Origin: Neokomagataea tanensis
GTDB taxonomy: Bacteria; Pseudomonadota; Alphaproteobacteria; Acetobacterales; Acetobacteraceae
Direction: 5' to 3'
Length of the DNA: 64,000 nucleotides
NCBI RefSeq assembly: GCF_006542335.1
Contig: NZ_CP032485.1
Span: 1,126,501-1,190,500 of the forward strand
In this document: positions 35,106 through 44,558 of the stretch, piece by piece
How positions within the stretch are numbered: the stretch's first letter is position 1
How the letters are laid out: each line of letters opens with the position of its first letter
Program-made: the position numbers and the translations under genes
The notes under the pieces: model-generated
Databases searched by the model: none
Told to the model about the DNA's origin: nothing
The model's input: the letters and a program-made list of their open reading frames with translations, nothing else

Positions 35106-36341
35106 TTAAGATTTCACCCGATGTTTTACGGTAATATTTCGGCCTTTCATCATGCCGTACCAGTATAGTCGGTGGAAAACCTGAGTTTTCAGGAACCATG
35201 CAAAGCGGCTCGGTTTGCGTTGGTCGTAGGGCATGCTGGGGGCAACTTTACCTCCGTAAACAAACTCTGCCAAAACAACCTTTCCGTAAGCGACTGTCAG
35301 AGGGCAGGCGCCATAGCCGTCGTAGCTGCCTTTAAACGGTTTGCCATCAAGCGACGCGATAAGATTTTCTACAACGACAGGTGCCTGCTCACGCACAGCT
35401 GCTGCTGTTTTGGCGTTTGATGTTCCCATGACATCCCCCGCACCAAAAATCGTATCGTAGCGTGTGTGCAGGAGTGTCTCTGGGTTTACGTCAAGCCAGC
35501 CGCTGGAGTTGGCCAGCGGGCTTGATTTAACAAAATCAGGTGCGCTCTGCGGTGGCGTTACATGCAGGAGATCGAAGGAGCGTGTTACGGTTTCTTCGGT
35601 CCCGACAATTTGGAAAGTGGCTTCGCGCTTTTCGCCGCTTACCTTGATGAGGTTTTCTTTTTTGCGGACATGCACACCGTAGTAATCCATTTGGTGCTGT
35701 AGGGTCGGGACCCAGTAAGGCACACCGAATAGCGCATCTCCCGCAAGGCAAAAACTGACTTCCGTGTTGTGCAGTGAACCTTCTTGACGCCAATGGTCTG
35801 AGGCAAGGTAAACGATCTTTTGCGGCGCACCTGCGCATTTAATAGGCATGGCAGGCTGCGTGAAAATAGCCTTGCCACCATCAAGGTGTCTGATGCACTC
35901 CCACGTGTAAGCGGCTGTTTCGCGGGAGTAGTTCGACGTAACGCCGTTTCGCCCTAATGTCTCGGTCAGTCCTTCGATTTTGTCCCAATCGAGTTGAAGG
36001 CCAGGGCATACAACAAGGCGGCGGTAATGTACCGTGCGGCCATTCTCAAGCGTAACATTCATACCCTCGGGGTCGAAGCTGCTTACTCGGTCACGAATCC
36101 ATGTGACGCCGCGCGGAATCAGCCCTCCCTCTTGGCGGAGCGTACGGCGCAAGGGAACGACACCTGCCCCGACGAGCGTCCAAGCTGGTTGGTACGCATG
36201 TGTGGTTGAAGGTTCAACAATGGCTATGGATAGGTTGGGGCGGTGCTTCTTCAGCAGGGACGCGATAGAAATACCAGCCGCACCACCGCCGACGATAACG
36301 ACGGTGAAGCGATCTTCAGATGATGTGGACAAATCAGCCAT
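35106..36341 (-). CDS. sqr: sulfide:quinone oxidoreductase (SQR type II-like)
   Basis: A 411-residue flavoprotein. The N-terminal FAD motif is VVIVGGGAAGISIASLL. The two catalytic cysteines of type II SQR appear in MPIKCAGAPQK and YGACPLTVAYG. C-terminal amphipathic residues (RFAWFLKTQVFHRLYWYGMMKG) fit monotopic membrane attachment. It would oxidise sulfide to sulfane sulfur and pass electrons to quinone, for detoxification rather than growth in this kind of organism. No persulfide dioxygenase is next to it, though a rhodanese-domain protein (TrhO) is in the window. It converges with the TonB receptor. Confidence 0.87.
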   Translation of the reverse strand: MADLSTSSEDRFTVVIVGGGAAGISIASLLKKHRPNLSIAIVEPSTTHAYQPAWTLVGAGVVPLRRTLRQEGGLIPRGVTWIRDRVSSFDPEGMNVTLENGRTVHYRRLVVCPGLQLDWDKIEGLTETLGRNGVTSNYSRETAAYTWECIRHLDGGKAIFTQPAMPIKCAGAPQKIVYLASDHWRQEGSLHNTEVSFCLAGDALFGVPYWVPTLQHQMDYYGVHVRKKENLIKVSGEKREATFQIVGTEETVTRSFDLLHVTPPQSAPDFVKSSPLANSSGWLDVNPETLLHTRYDTIFGAGDVMGTSNAKTAAAVREQAPVVVENLIASLDGKPFKGSYDGYGACPLTVAYGKVVLAEFVYGGKVAPSMPYDQRKPSRFAWFLKTQVFHRLYWYGMMKGRNITVKHRVKS

Positions 36342-36395
36342 GATCGAAACTCCGAAAGATCGAAAAGACCGAACTGCCCAGACAGAGTGAAGGAG

Positions 36396-37349
36396 TTACT
36401 TGAGGCGGCCTAGGCGCTCGGCGAGAAAACTATAAAACGCCTCTGCGTCGATTTCGTCCACCCACAAAGCGTTTGGAGTGCGCGTTGTTACGGACCAGTA
36501 GTCCACAATACTCTGGCCAAGGCAAAGAGGGGCAGTGCATTCGATGGTAACATTGCAGTGGCGGCCGCTGAAAAACTCTGGGCGAAGCAGCCACCCCAGA
36601 GTGAGCGGATCATGAAGGGCACCACCTTCCCAGCCGTATTTCATTTTCTCAAAACGGTCCTCTGCCCCAAGCATGCGAGTCACCATTTCACCTACGGGGG
36701 TGTGGAGAGCTGCAATGGGGGCGAGGCGTTTGGGTGTCGCTATAGCGCGGTGGGTGACATCCAATGGCAGTAGCGTAATTGGACGCCCGCATTTCATCAC
36801 GATATCTGCTGCGTCAGGGTCCACGAAGAAGTTGAACTCTGCCGTGGGTGTAATATTGCCGCCTTCACGTTGTGCGCCACCCATCGCGACAATCTGTTCA
36901 ATCCCGTTTAGGCATTCTGGTGCGCGGGTGAGTGCAGTAGCGATATTTGTTAAAGGCCCGAGGCATACAAGCGTGATGGGGCTACACGCGCGTGCAGCCG
37001 CCGTCAGACGCTCAATCAGTGCATCAACGGCATGTTCTGGCTGTGGTAGCAAAACGGGAGGGGGGAGATTTGCTCCGCCCATGCCCGTTTCACCGTGCAC
37101 ATTCGCTGCGTAAATTGGCTCCTTGCGGAGCGGACGTTCTGCGCCAGCGTAAACGGGAACATCTGTGCGCTTTGCCAATTCCAGCAGCGCGCAGGCGTTA
37201 CGCGCAGTTTGCTCCACGGCGACGTTACCAGCCACGGTCGTGATGGCGTCTACCGTAAGCTCTGGAGAGGCCAGAGCAAGCAGGATAGTAACCGCATCGT
37301 CTTGACCGGGGTCCGTATCAATAATGATATGGCGGGGGGATGAGGCCAT
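36396..37349 (-). CDS. inosine/uridine-preferring nucleoside hydrolase
   Basis: The 317-residue protein of the IunH/RihA-C family cleaves the N-glycosidic bond of ribonucleosides. The calcium-binding motif IIDTDPGQDDAV and the conserved FVDPDAADIV and HDPLTLGWLL regions are present. The ETGMGGANLPPP loop and MGGAQREGGNITPTAEFN are typical of the family. It precedes sqr on the same strand by about 50 bases. The substrate range cannot be told. Confidence 0.92.
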   Translation of the reverse strand: MASSPRHIIIDTDPGQDDAVTILLALASPELTVDAITTVAGNVAVEQTARNACALLELAKRTDVPVYAGAERPLRKEPIYAANVHGETGMGGANLPPPVLLPQPEHAVDALIERLTAAARACSPITLVCLGPLTNIATALTRAPECLNGIEQIVAMGGAQREGGNITPTAEFNFFVDPDAADIVMKCGRPITLLPLDVTHRAIATPKRLAPIAALHTPVGEMVTRMLGAEDRFEKMKYGWEGGALHDPLTLGWLLRPEFFSGRHCNVTIECTAPLCLGQSIVDYWSVTTRTPNALWVDEIDAEAFYSFLAERLGRLK

Positions 37350-37372
37350 GGAGCGTTTTCTTTCGTTATGTT

Positions 37373-37624
37373 TTAGGCGTCGGCGTTGTCGTCTTTGAAC
37401 CAGACTTCAACTGGGCCTGTGACTTTAAGGGTCATCGGGCGGCCCTTGCGGTCCATTGTCTTACCGACGGATAGACGTACCCAGCCTTCGCTGACGCAGT
37501 ATTCTTCAACGGTGGTTTTTTCTTCGCCTTTAAAGCGCACACCAACGCCACGAGACAAAAGCTCTTCGTTGTAGAATGGGCTGTCGGGGCTAGCGCAGAG
37601 GCGGTCTGGAGGCGTATCGCTCAT
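37373..37624 (-). CDS. DUF3297 family protein
   Basis: An 83-residue protein whose full length matches the DUF3297 family: DTPPDRLCASPDSPFYNEELL, GVGVRFKGEEKTTVEEYC and the DRKGRPMTLKVTGPVEVWF end. The function is unknown. It is conserved in many proteobacteria and is probably cytosolic. It is 23 bases upstream of the nucleoside hydrolase gene on the same strand. Confidence 0.85.
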   Translation of the reverse strand: MSDTPPDRLCASPDSPFYNEELLSRGVGVRFKGEEKTTVEEYCVSEGWVRLSVGKTMDRKGRPMTLKVTGPVEVWFKDDNADA

Positions 37625-37759
37625 TTTTCATTCCTGAATTATGGTGTGTCGTTCCTCTCTCTAGCGCCCAAGACGCTACTCTCCAAGCCATCAACGTCTC
37701 GTCGTGAACGTTTCTAATTGCTAGTGTCGGTTCAAGATCATCGAGGATTGCTGAAAATC

Positions 37760-38938
37760 ATGGGTGTTTGCCGTTCTGTGAGGCGCTCTACAGTGCGCTA
37801 CTTGAGTGGGTTTGCGATGGTGTGTCTGGCATCGTGCACACAACAACAAGAGGATGCACCGATAGAGATTTCGGCTCCTGTGTTTGCTGGACAGGCACTG
37901 CGTGTTGACCATTTGGCAAATGGTGCAAGCCGTTCTGGCTGGCGCCTTACATATCGAAGTCTCGATGGCCGTGATTCGCACCAGATTGTGCGTGTTTCAG
38001 CTCAGGTTTTTATTCCCCACGGTACGCCCCCCGAAGGCGGTTGGCCTGTACTGGCTTGGGCACACGGCTCAAGAGGGTTGAGCCTGACTTGTGCACCATC
38101 CGTGATGGGGGAAGGTGTTACAGAGCAGGCATTTTTTGATGAATGGTTGCGTCAGGGGTATGCCGTTGTTGCCACGGACTATCAGGGTTTGGGTGAAGCC
38201 GGGCAGGTTTTGTTTATGCATGCCCGCTCTGAGGGGATGAATGTGCTTGATTCTGTGCGTGCAGCGCGGAGTCGTTTCTCTGAACTGTCTGACAGTGTGT
38301 TGCTCTATGGTCATTCGCAAGGTGGACAAGCTGTCCTAGCTGCCGCTGCTCTGGCCCCTACTTATGCGCCGGGCATTAAGGTACTGGGCGTGATGGCCGC
38401 TGCGCCACCATTATTGGATGAGCAGGGCTTGAAGGAGCGTCTGGCTGCTTCGGGCTTTAGTGCGGCATCCACTCTGCCGGTCATGATGTCTTTGGCACAA
38501 TCTGCGGGGGATGCGGGTCAGGACATGAAAGGCGTGTTCACGGAGAGGGGTAAAGCTTTTGGTTTCAAAGCACGGAACGAGTGCATTGAAGACTTCGCTC
38601 CCGCTGTGCACAAAGCTGGTTTGACGCCAAACACGGCTTTTACACCCGTTGCGGCTCAAAAATTTGCCGCTTTGGCCCGAGGGTGGACTGCCTATCCGTC
38701 GGCGTCCATCAAGGTGCCAGTGCTAATCGGTACAGGTATGAACGACCATCATAATGCTCCGGCTGAGCAAGACAGGTTGGTGGGTAGTTTGTGCCAGGCT
38801 GGAAGCACCGTCCAGCACGTGCGCCTAAACGGTATTAATCACTTCGGCACGCTTCACGGCATGCAGCGAAATGCTGAGAGTTTTGCGGCAGATGTCAGAG
38901 CCGGGCGTATGCCGACCAGCGTTTGCTCGACTCAATGA
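37760..38938 (+). CDS. secretory lipase-like alpha/beta hydrolase, lipoprotein
   Basis: About 392 residues from the ATG at 37760. The N terminus has a hydrophobic core and LASC lipobox (VCLASC), so it is likely a lipoprotein. The catalytic Ser is in YGHSQGGQAVL (GHSQG), the HG oxyanion region in WAHGSRG, an Asp in IGTGMNDHH and a His in GINHFG. It matches the secretory lipase (LIP) family of alpha/beta hydrolases. The GAGG before the ATG supports this start over a TTG at 37718. Its TGA overlaps the next start (ATGA). Confidence 0.82.
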   Translation: MGVCRSVRRSTVRYLSGFAMVCLASCTQQQEDAPIEISAPVFAGQALRVDHLANGASRSGWRLTYRSLDGRDSHQIVRVSAQVFIPHGTPPEGGWPVLAWAHGSRGLSLTCAPSVMGEGVTEQAFFDEWLRQGYAVVATDYQGLGEAGQVLFMHARSEGMNVLDSVRAARSRFSELSDSVLLYGHSQGGQAVLAAAALAPTYAPGIKVLGVMAAAPPLLDEQGLKERLAASGFSAASTLPVMMSLAQSAGDAGQDMKGVFTERGKAFGFKARNECIEDFAPAVHKAGLTPNTAFTPVAAQKFAALARGWTAYPSASIKVPVLIGTGMNDHHNAPAEQDRLVGSLCQAGSTVQHVRLNGINHFGTLHGMQRNAESFAADVRAGRMPTSVCSTQ

Positions 38939-39732
38939 GAGTACTCGTATCGGGGGCAGCGTCAGGAGTCGGACGTGAAGTAGCCCGTGTTTTGGCGCGG
39001 CCGGGTTGTGTTTTGTTTCTGACCGATGTGCAGGCCGATGAACTGGCCGTTACGCGTGCATTGTGTGAAGCGCGCGGTGCAGAGGTGCAGAGCTTCGCAG
39101 CTGATATCCGAGAGCGTGCAAGGCTTGCTGAATGGATTGGCAATGCCATCACGCTTGACCATGCTTTTATCTGCGCGGGCATTACAGGGGGGCGTCCGCC
39201 CTACGACGATCAGGGCATAGCTTTGGAGCGCGAAGAGCGCGTCCGTGCGATGCTAGAGATTAACGTCGATGGGGTATTTAATATTTTCTATCCAACCATC
39301 GCCCTGATGCGCCGCCGGGCGCCTGACCGGCGGGGCCTGCGCGGCCGTGTCTGCGTTATGTCGTCTGTTGCAAGCTTTGTGTCTTACCCGGGCACGCCAT
39401 CTTATTGTGCATCCAAAGCTGCTGTTGATCGGTTTTTTGTTTCCACGGCACCATCGCTGGATGCTTTGGGTATTACCCTGACGTCGGTGTGCTGCGGCTT
39501 TATCAAAACGGGCATGGTTAAAGGCAATCGCTTCCCAATGCCGGGATTAGTCCCTGTAGATATTGCTGTCGCGCGTATTTTGCGCGGGGTTGCTCAAGGC
39601 AAAAGGCGTGTAATTTTCCCCCTATGGTTGGCAGCAGGGTCACGGATAGTGGACATGTTGCCTGCGCGCTGGGCAGAGCGTTGTTATATGCGACAACCAT
39701 CCGCGCAAGCAGAGGGAATGCCAGACTTCTAA
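38935..39732 (+). CDS. short-chain dehydrogenase/reductase
   Basis: The 265-residue protein starts at the ATG that overlaps the lipase stop (ATGA, 38935), so the pair is coupled. Cofactor motif SGAASGVGREVARVL, an Asp after beta-2 (LTDVQA) that favours NAD(H), the catalytic Ser in VMSSVASFVSYPG, and YCASK as YxxxK. The ending CCGFIKTGMVKGNRFPMPG and a C-terminal helix-rich extension resemble lipid/ester-acting SDRs, but the substrate is unknown. The pairing with a lipase suggests processing of the lipase product; this is inference. Confidence 0.82.
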   Translation: MRVLVSGAASGVGREVARVLARPGCVLFLTDVQADELAVTRALCEARGAEVQSFAADIRERARLAEWIGNAITLDHAFICAGITGGRPPYDDQGIALEREERVRAMLEINVDGVFNIFYPTIALMRRRAPDRRGLRGRVCVMSSVASFVSYPGTPSYCASKAAVDRFFVSTAPSLDALGITLTSVCCGFIKTGMVKGNRFPMPGLVPVDIAVARILRGVAQGKRRVIFPLWLAAGSRIVDMLPARWAERCYMRQPSAQAEGMPDF

Positions 39733-39826
39733 AGAGGCATTCGTGATAGAATTCATAGATTGAATATGATGTATTGTGTCTAATTGGTAATGACAAAAAA
39801 CGAGCCGTTAGGGCTATAGATATTTT

Positions 39827-42800
39827 ATGAACTTCTGCCGCATTTTTATTGATCGCCCTGTTGCAACAACGCTGATGTCATTGGCAATTTTTGTTGCAGG
39901 AATTATTTGTTATCCATTGCTACCCGTTGCGACGATGCCAGATATGGCATCAACGGCCATTATGGTGGTTGCCACTCAGCCCGGAGCAGATCCTGAGCAA
40001 ATGGCAACTTCTGTCGTTGGCCCTCTAGAGCATCGCTTGGCGGGGCTGGCTGATTTGGAATCGATTGAATCGGAGACAAATCAGGGTTCGAGCAGTATTT
40101 TTTTAAACTTCTCATCCTCACGTAATTCGGATGGCGCCCTGCGCGATGTCCGTGCTGCGTTGCGCGCTGCACGGATAGACCTGCCACAAGGTACTTTGGA
40201 TGGGGACCCGGAAGCTTTCAAATTAGATGGCAGTGGTTTTCCTGTTTATTTGATGAGCCTGACATCAAACACCCTGTCACAGGGAGAGTTGTACGATATC
40301 GCTCACGTCAACGTAGACCCTATTTTATCGGAAGTGATGGGTGTCGGGCGTGTTGAAGTAGTGGGAGCGTCCAACCCGGCAGTAAGGGTCGAGATCAATC
40401 CGGGCCCGCTCTACCGTTGGGGGATAGGCTTAGAAGATATTCGGTCTGCTTTGGCATCGGCCAATGCTTTTACGCCGAAAGGCTTTATTGACAGTCGGGG
40501 TCAACGCATGACGTTGGCGACAAACGATCAAGCTTTGAAAGCCGATGACTATAAAAACCTGATAATTGCGTATCGGGACAATTTTTTCCCTGTACGGCTG
40601 AGTGACGTCGCTACTGTTCGAGATGATGTTCAGGATGTGTACCAAACGGCGTATTTAAATGGCCAAAAGGCCGTTACGCTTGTTGTGAACGCACAGCCTC
40701 ACGCTAATACTGTAGCGATTGTAAATGGCATCAACGCCCGTATGGCAAATTTGCGGGCATCCTTGCCTGTGCAGGTCCAGTTGCGTGTCGGTTTGGACAC
40801 ATCGCGGTCCATCCGTGCCGCATTGTTGGATGCCAAAGAAACACTGTTCATTTCAGTTCTGTTGGTCGTGCTTGTTATTCTGCTGTTTTTTCGGCGTGTT
40901 AAGGCAACCATTATCCCCGCAGTGACTGTCCCGCTTGCCCTTTCGGGTACGTTGGCAGTGATGGCCATGTTTCACTTTTCGCTCGACGTATTGTCCCTCA
41001 TGGCGTTGACGATTGCCGTCGGGTTTGTGGTGGATGACGCGATTGTCGTGTTGGAAAACATTGCCCGGCACATGGAGTTGGGGGTAAACCGCTACGAGGC
41101 GAGCATACGCGGTGCGTCAGAAATTGGTTTTACCGTTCTGTCGATCAGTGCGTCGTTAATTGCGGTCTTTATTCCTCTTTTATTTTTGCCCGGTACTGCT
41201 GGCTCAATCATGTTTGAGTTCTGCATGACCATGATTGCAGCAATTGTCATATCCATGTGGCTGTCTTTGACATTAACGCCCATGATGTGCGCCCGCATGC
41301 TGGAAGTCGAACATGGTGATGCAGACGCAGGTAAAAACCGTTTTGTCCAGCGAATAGCCGCAGCAACGGCTTGGGTTCTGGATGGCATGGCGGCGCTTTA
41401 TGCCCGCTCCATGCGCTGGTGTTTGCGGCACCCGATTTTGGTGGGCATGACGCTACCTTTAAGCTTTGTTCTTCTTATTTTTGTTATTTCAGTTTTGCCT
41501 AAAGATTTTGTCCCTCAGCAAGATATTTCGCTTGTGGGAGGGACAATTCAAGGCGACCCGACCATGTCTTTTCAAGAACTTGATCGGCGCGTGAGAAACG
41601 TCTCTGATATCCTTAACAAAGACCCTGACGTTGTGTCGGTTACGGCATTTACGAGCAGTAAAAATGCCGCAGATTTTTACATCCACCTCAAAGATAAGAG
41701 CCAGAGAGTTCCGGTCGAAACAGTGCTCGAACGGATTAGAAAATCTGTTCCAGTGGACCCTGGAGCAGAGGTCATGTTCTGGAATCAAGGGGGTGGCAAT
41801 CAGGGTGGTAATAGTCAGAGCAATACGGGCAATTACCGCTACGTCTTGCGCGGTGAAAACGTTGCCGATTTATCGGATTATATTCCGAAGCTTATGTCCT
41901 ATCTGCGCGACTCTGGGCATTTTACAAATCTGTCGTCACCGACGGAGCACCAGTCTATTTCAACCGTCGTTTCTGTACGGCGTGAGACGGAAGCACGTTA
42001 TGGTGTCACTCCTCAGCTGATACAGCAGGCACTGTATGACTCATACGGCCAGAGTATTGTCTCGACCATTCATTTGCCCATGACAACGCACCGTGTCGTT
42101 ATGGTGTTGGCTCCCCAGTATAAAGAAGATCCGCATCAATTGCGTACCCTTTGGGTTTCAACTTCGGCAGGGACAGCAGCGGGCGGCATTGCGTCGAACC
42201 TCATTCGTGTGCGCGAAACGGGTGGGACAGAAAGCGCTTTTAATTCACGGGCTGCAGCCTCTATTCAAAATGCTTTAGCTAACCGCTTATCCGGTACGAG
42301 TTCTGCGGGTTCAGCCGTTTCATCATCGACAGAAACAATGGTGCCGTTGGAAAACGTTGCGCAGATTTTACAGCGCGAGGCACCGTTAGCCATTGTCCAT
42401 CGGGCGGGCTATTTTTCTGAATCCTTTTCGTTCGACCTCAAGCCCGGATTTGCGTATTCGGCAGCCACAAAGTTTATTGAGCAGGCTCTCAAAGAAACTC
42501 ACGCTCCTAGAGGCGTCATGGGCGAGTTTACGGGGACTGCAGGCGACACATCTAAAATGCTCGTAAATGGTTTGCTAGCCATCTTGGCAGCCATAGCGGT
42601 GATGTACGTCGTCTTGGGTATTTTGTATGAGAGTCTAATTCACCCGATAACAATTTTATCAACACTGCCTTCCGCAGGTATTGGCGCGGTGCTTGCCCTT
42701 CTTGTTTCTGGTAACTCGTTTAATCTTGTTGCCATGATTGGAATTATACTTCTAACGGGTATTGTAAAAAAGAACGCTATTTTGGTTATAGATTTTGCAA

Positions 42801-43129
42801 TAGAAGCCGAACGCAAACATGGCCTAAGCCCGAAAGACGCTATTTACCAAGCGTCTATCACACGTTTCCGCCCTATTATTATGACATCTTTGGCAGCTGC
42901 CTTAGGGGCTGTACCGTTGATCACGGGAAATGGTTATGGCGCTGAGATGAGAGCACCTTTGGGTGTTTCTGTATTGGGTGGAATGATCGTTAGTCAGTTG
43001 CTTACATTGTACACGACACCAATCGTTTATTTGTGGATGGATCGTATTGGTCGCCTAGGAAGTCGCATCTTGAAATATTTTATTGGGAATAAGAAAACAC
43101 GAACAACACCGATACAACTAGAGAGTTAA
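39827..43129 (+). CDS. RND-family multidrug efflux permease (MdtB/C-like)
   Basis: The 1100-residue inner-membrane proton/drug antiporter has full RND length. Segments include MNFCRIFIDRPVATTLM (N-terminal amphipathic, TM1), the LPVATMPDM start of the porter domain, VGFVVDDAIVVLENIARHM (TM4, DD proton relay region), the large periplasmic porter loops, and a second repeat ending IIMTSLAAALGAVPLI. VPLALSGTL and LPSAGIGAVLALL are the RND repeats. It resembles MdtB/MdtC-type HAE1 pumps. It has no adjacent membrane-fusion protein or outer-membrane factor, which such pumps need. Confidence 0.93.
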   Translation: MNFCRIFIDRPVATTLMSLAIFVAGIICYPLLPVATMPDMASTAIMVVATQPGADPEQMATSVVGPLEHRLAGLADLESIESETNQGSSSIFLNFSSSRNSDGALRDVRAALRAARIDLPQGTLDGDPEAFKLDGSGFPVYLMSLTSNTLSQGELYDIAHVNVDPILSEVMGVGRVEVVGASNPAVRVEINPGPLYRWGIGLEDIRSALASANAFTPKGFIDSRGQRMTLATNDQALKADDYKNLIIAYRDNFFPVRLSDVATVRDDVQDVYQTAYLNGQKAVTLVVNAQPHANTVAIVNGINARMANLRASLPVQVQLRVGLDTSRSIRAALLDAKETLFISVLLVVLVILLFFRRVKATIIPAVTVPLALSGTLAVMAMFHFSLDVLSLMALTIAVGFVVDDAIVVLENIARHMELGVNRYEASIRGASEIGFTVLSISASLIAVFIPLLFLPGTAGSIMFEFCMTMIAAIVISMWLSLTLTPMMCARMLEVEHGDADAGKNRFVQRIAAATAWVLDGMAALYARSMRWCLRHPILVGMTLPLSFVLLIFVISVLPKDFVPQQDISLVGGTIQGDPTMSFQELDRRVRNVSDILNKDPDVVSVTAFTSSKNAADFYIHLKDKSQRVPVETVLERIRKSVPVDPGAEVMFWNQGGGNQGGNSQSNTGNYRYVLRGENVADLSDYIPKLMSYLRDSGHFTNLSSPTEHQSISTVVSVRRETEARYGVTPQLIQQALYDSYGQSIVSTIHLPMTTHRVVMVLAPQYKEDPHQLRTLWVSTSAGTAAGGIASNLIRVRETGGTESAFNSRAAASIQNALANRLSGTSSAGSAVSSSTETMVPLENVAQILQREAPLAIVHRAGYFSESFSFDLKPGFAYSAATKFIEQALKETHAPRGVMGEFTGTAGDTSKMLVNGLLAILAAIAVMYVVLGILYESLIHPITILSTLPSAGIGAVLALLVSGNSFNLVAMIGIILLTGIVKKNAILVIDFAIEAERKHGLSPKDAIYQASITRFRPIIMTSLAAALGAVPLITGNGYGAEMRAPLGVSVLGGMIVSQLLTLYTTPIVYLWMDRIGRLGSRILKYFIGNKKTRTTPIQLES

Positions 43130-43244
43130 AATAGCTTTGATTGTTTCAGTACGTTTTTTCGATTGTCTGTAATTGAGGTCTAGTTATACTTTAGAGGGTA
43201 AAGGAACTATTTTTACCGTTTTTAGATAGGGGCTATAAGGGCTG

Positions 43245-44552
43245 ATGACGGATAAAGACCTCGCCACATCCTCACAGGAAACGCCAAAAGCGGTCACGCA
43301 AGATGACGGCCCCTATATAGCTCCCCCTTTAGTGCCGGTCGTGCATGCAGACCGTAACGTTCGGTTTGATTTTAACGACGGCGCACGTGTGATGGTGCCA
43401 GAGGTCGACCCCAAAGAGGGTCAGTGGCATGTCTGCCTCTCGGATTATGAAACGGGAAACGCGCTGTTCAACGCGCCCCTTCAGGCGGGTATGGTTTCCT
43501 CGACCAAGAAATATTTTGTCCCATTTAAGGTTGAGGTCGTTTTCATCCACCCCGATGGAACACGGACACAAGTCGTCTCTCATTCGATGGATGTGAGGGG
43601 GCAAGCTGTATTGGTGCAGCTTCCCGTCGGGACATTAGGGGATACGTTGGCTTGGCTGCCTGCGGTAACGCGTTTTGCACGTGAAACAGGCGCCAGAGTG
43701 ACATGCAGCGTATCGGACATCATTCTACCACTTGTGCAGGATGCCAATAAGGATATCACGCTTGTTGGGCATAATGTCGCGAAGTCCAAGCCGGATTTCT
43801 CCAGTCCGTTTTATGCGACCTATCGTATAGGCCTCTTTTTTACGGACAAGGACTGCGTCTTCCAACCAACGGATTTCAGGCATGTTGGCTTGCACAGAAC
43901 TGCGGCGTATATTTTGGGAATTGATCCTTGGGACGACACTCCGCCAGTTCTAACAATTCCTGATGGCGATACAGCACCTATTGAGGGGCCTTATGTCGTA
44001 ATTGCCACTCAGGCGAGCACTCAATGCAAATATTGGAACAACCCGGCAGGTTGGCATGAGGTTATTAGCTTTTTGAAGAAGGCTGGCTACAGGGTTATAT
44101 GCATCGATAAAGATGCCTTTCATGGTACGAGTTACGTCTACAATCATATCCCGCATGGTTGCGAGGACGAGACAGGGCCGCGGCCATTATCCGAACGTGC
44201 ACGCTGGCTCAAACACGCAAGTTTCTTTATAGGGTTGTCCAGTGGTTTGGCGTGGTTAGCTCATGCTGCGGGCACTCCTGTCGTTATGATTTCAGGTTTT
44301 ACCCATCCAGATAATGAGTTTTCCACGCCGTATCGCGTCATCAATTGGCACACGTGCAACTCGTGTTGGAATGATCCCCAACACCAGTTTGACCACGAAG
44401 ACTTTTTTTGGTGCCCTCGCCATAAGGGGGGGGAGCGCCAATTTGAGTGCACACGTCTGATTACAGGGGTGCAGGTTATTCGTACGATACGCCGCTTGAT
44501 GAGAGACCGCTCCTTGCCGGGGGCGGAAGATCAACAAACGAATGCTGCGTGA
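43245..44552 (+). CDS. BAHT-type autotransporter O-heptosyltransferase
   Basis: The 435-residue protein resembles the bacterial autotransporter heptosyltransferases (TibC/AAH class), which transfer heptose from ADP-heptose to Ser residues of autotransporter adhesins. It has a GT9-like fold (VGTLGDTLAWLPAVTRFARETG), an acceptor-binding segment (ATQASTQCKYWNNPAGW), and a cysteine cluster C371-x2-C374-x15-C390-x11-C402 that matches the iron-finger layout of the family. The hldD-gmhB genes could supply the donor. No autotransporter is adjacent, so the substrate is unknown. The ATG at 43245 has AAGG upstream; trhO starts seven bases after the stop. Confidence 0.82.
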   Translation: MTDKDLATSSQETPKAVTQDDGPYIAPPLVPVVHADRNVRFDFNDGARVMVPEVDPKEGQWHVCLSDYETGNALFNAPLQAGMVSSTKKYFVPFKVEVVFIHPDGTRTQVVSHSMDVRGQAVLVQLPVGTLGDTLAWLPAVTRFARETGARVTCSVSDIILPLVQDANKDITLVGHNVAKSKPDFSSPFYATYRIGLFFTDKDCVFQPTDFRHVGLHRTAAYILGIDPWDDTPPVLTIPDGDTAPIEGPYVVIATQASTQCKYWNNPAGWHEVISFLKKAGYRVICIDKDAFHGTSYVYNHIPHGCEDETGPRPLSERARWLKHASFFIGLSSGLAWLAHAAGTPVVMISGFTHPDNEFSTPYRVINWHTCNSCWNDPQHQFDHEDFFWCPRHKGGERQFECTRLITGVQVIRTIRRLMRDRSLPGAEDQQTNAA

Positions 44553-44558
44553 CCAAGA

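Noticed and set aside
39751..39765. ATTCATAGATTGAAT inverted repeat upstream of the RND gene as an operator
   Set aside because: Only 5-bp arms in an AT-rich region; too likely by chance, and no regulator gene is adjacent.
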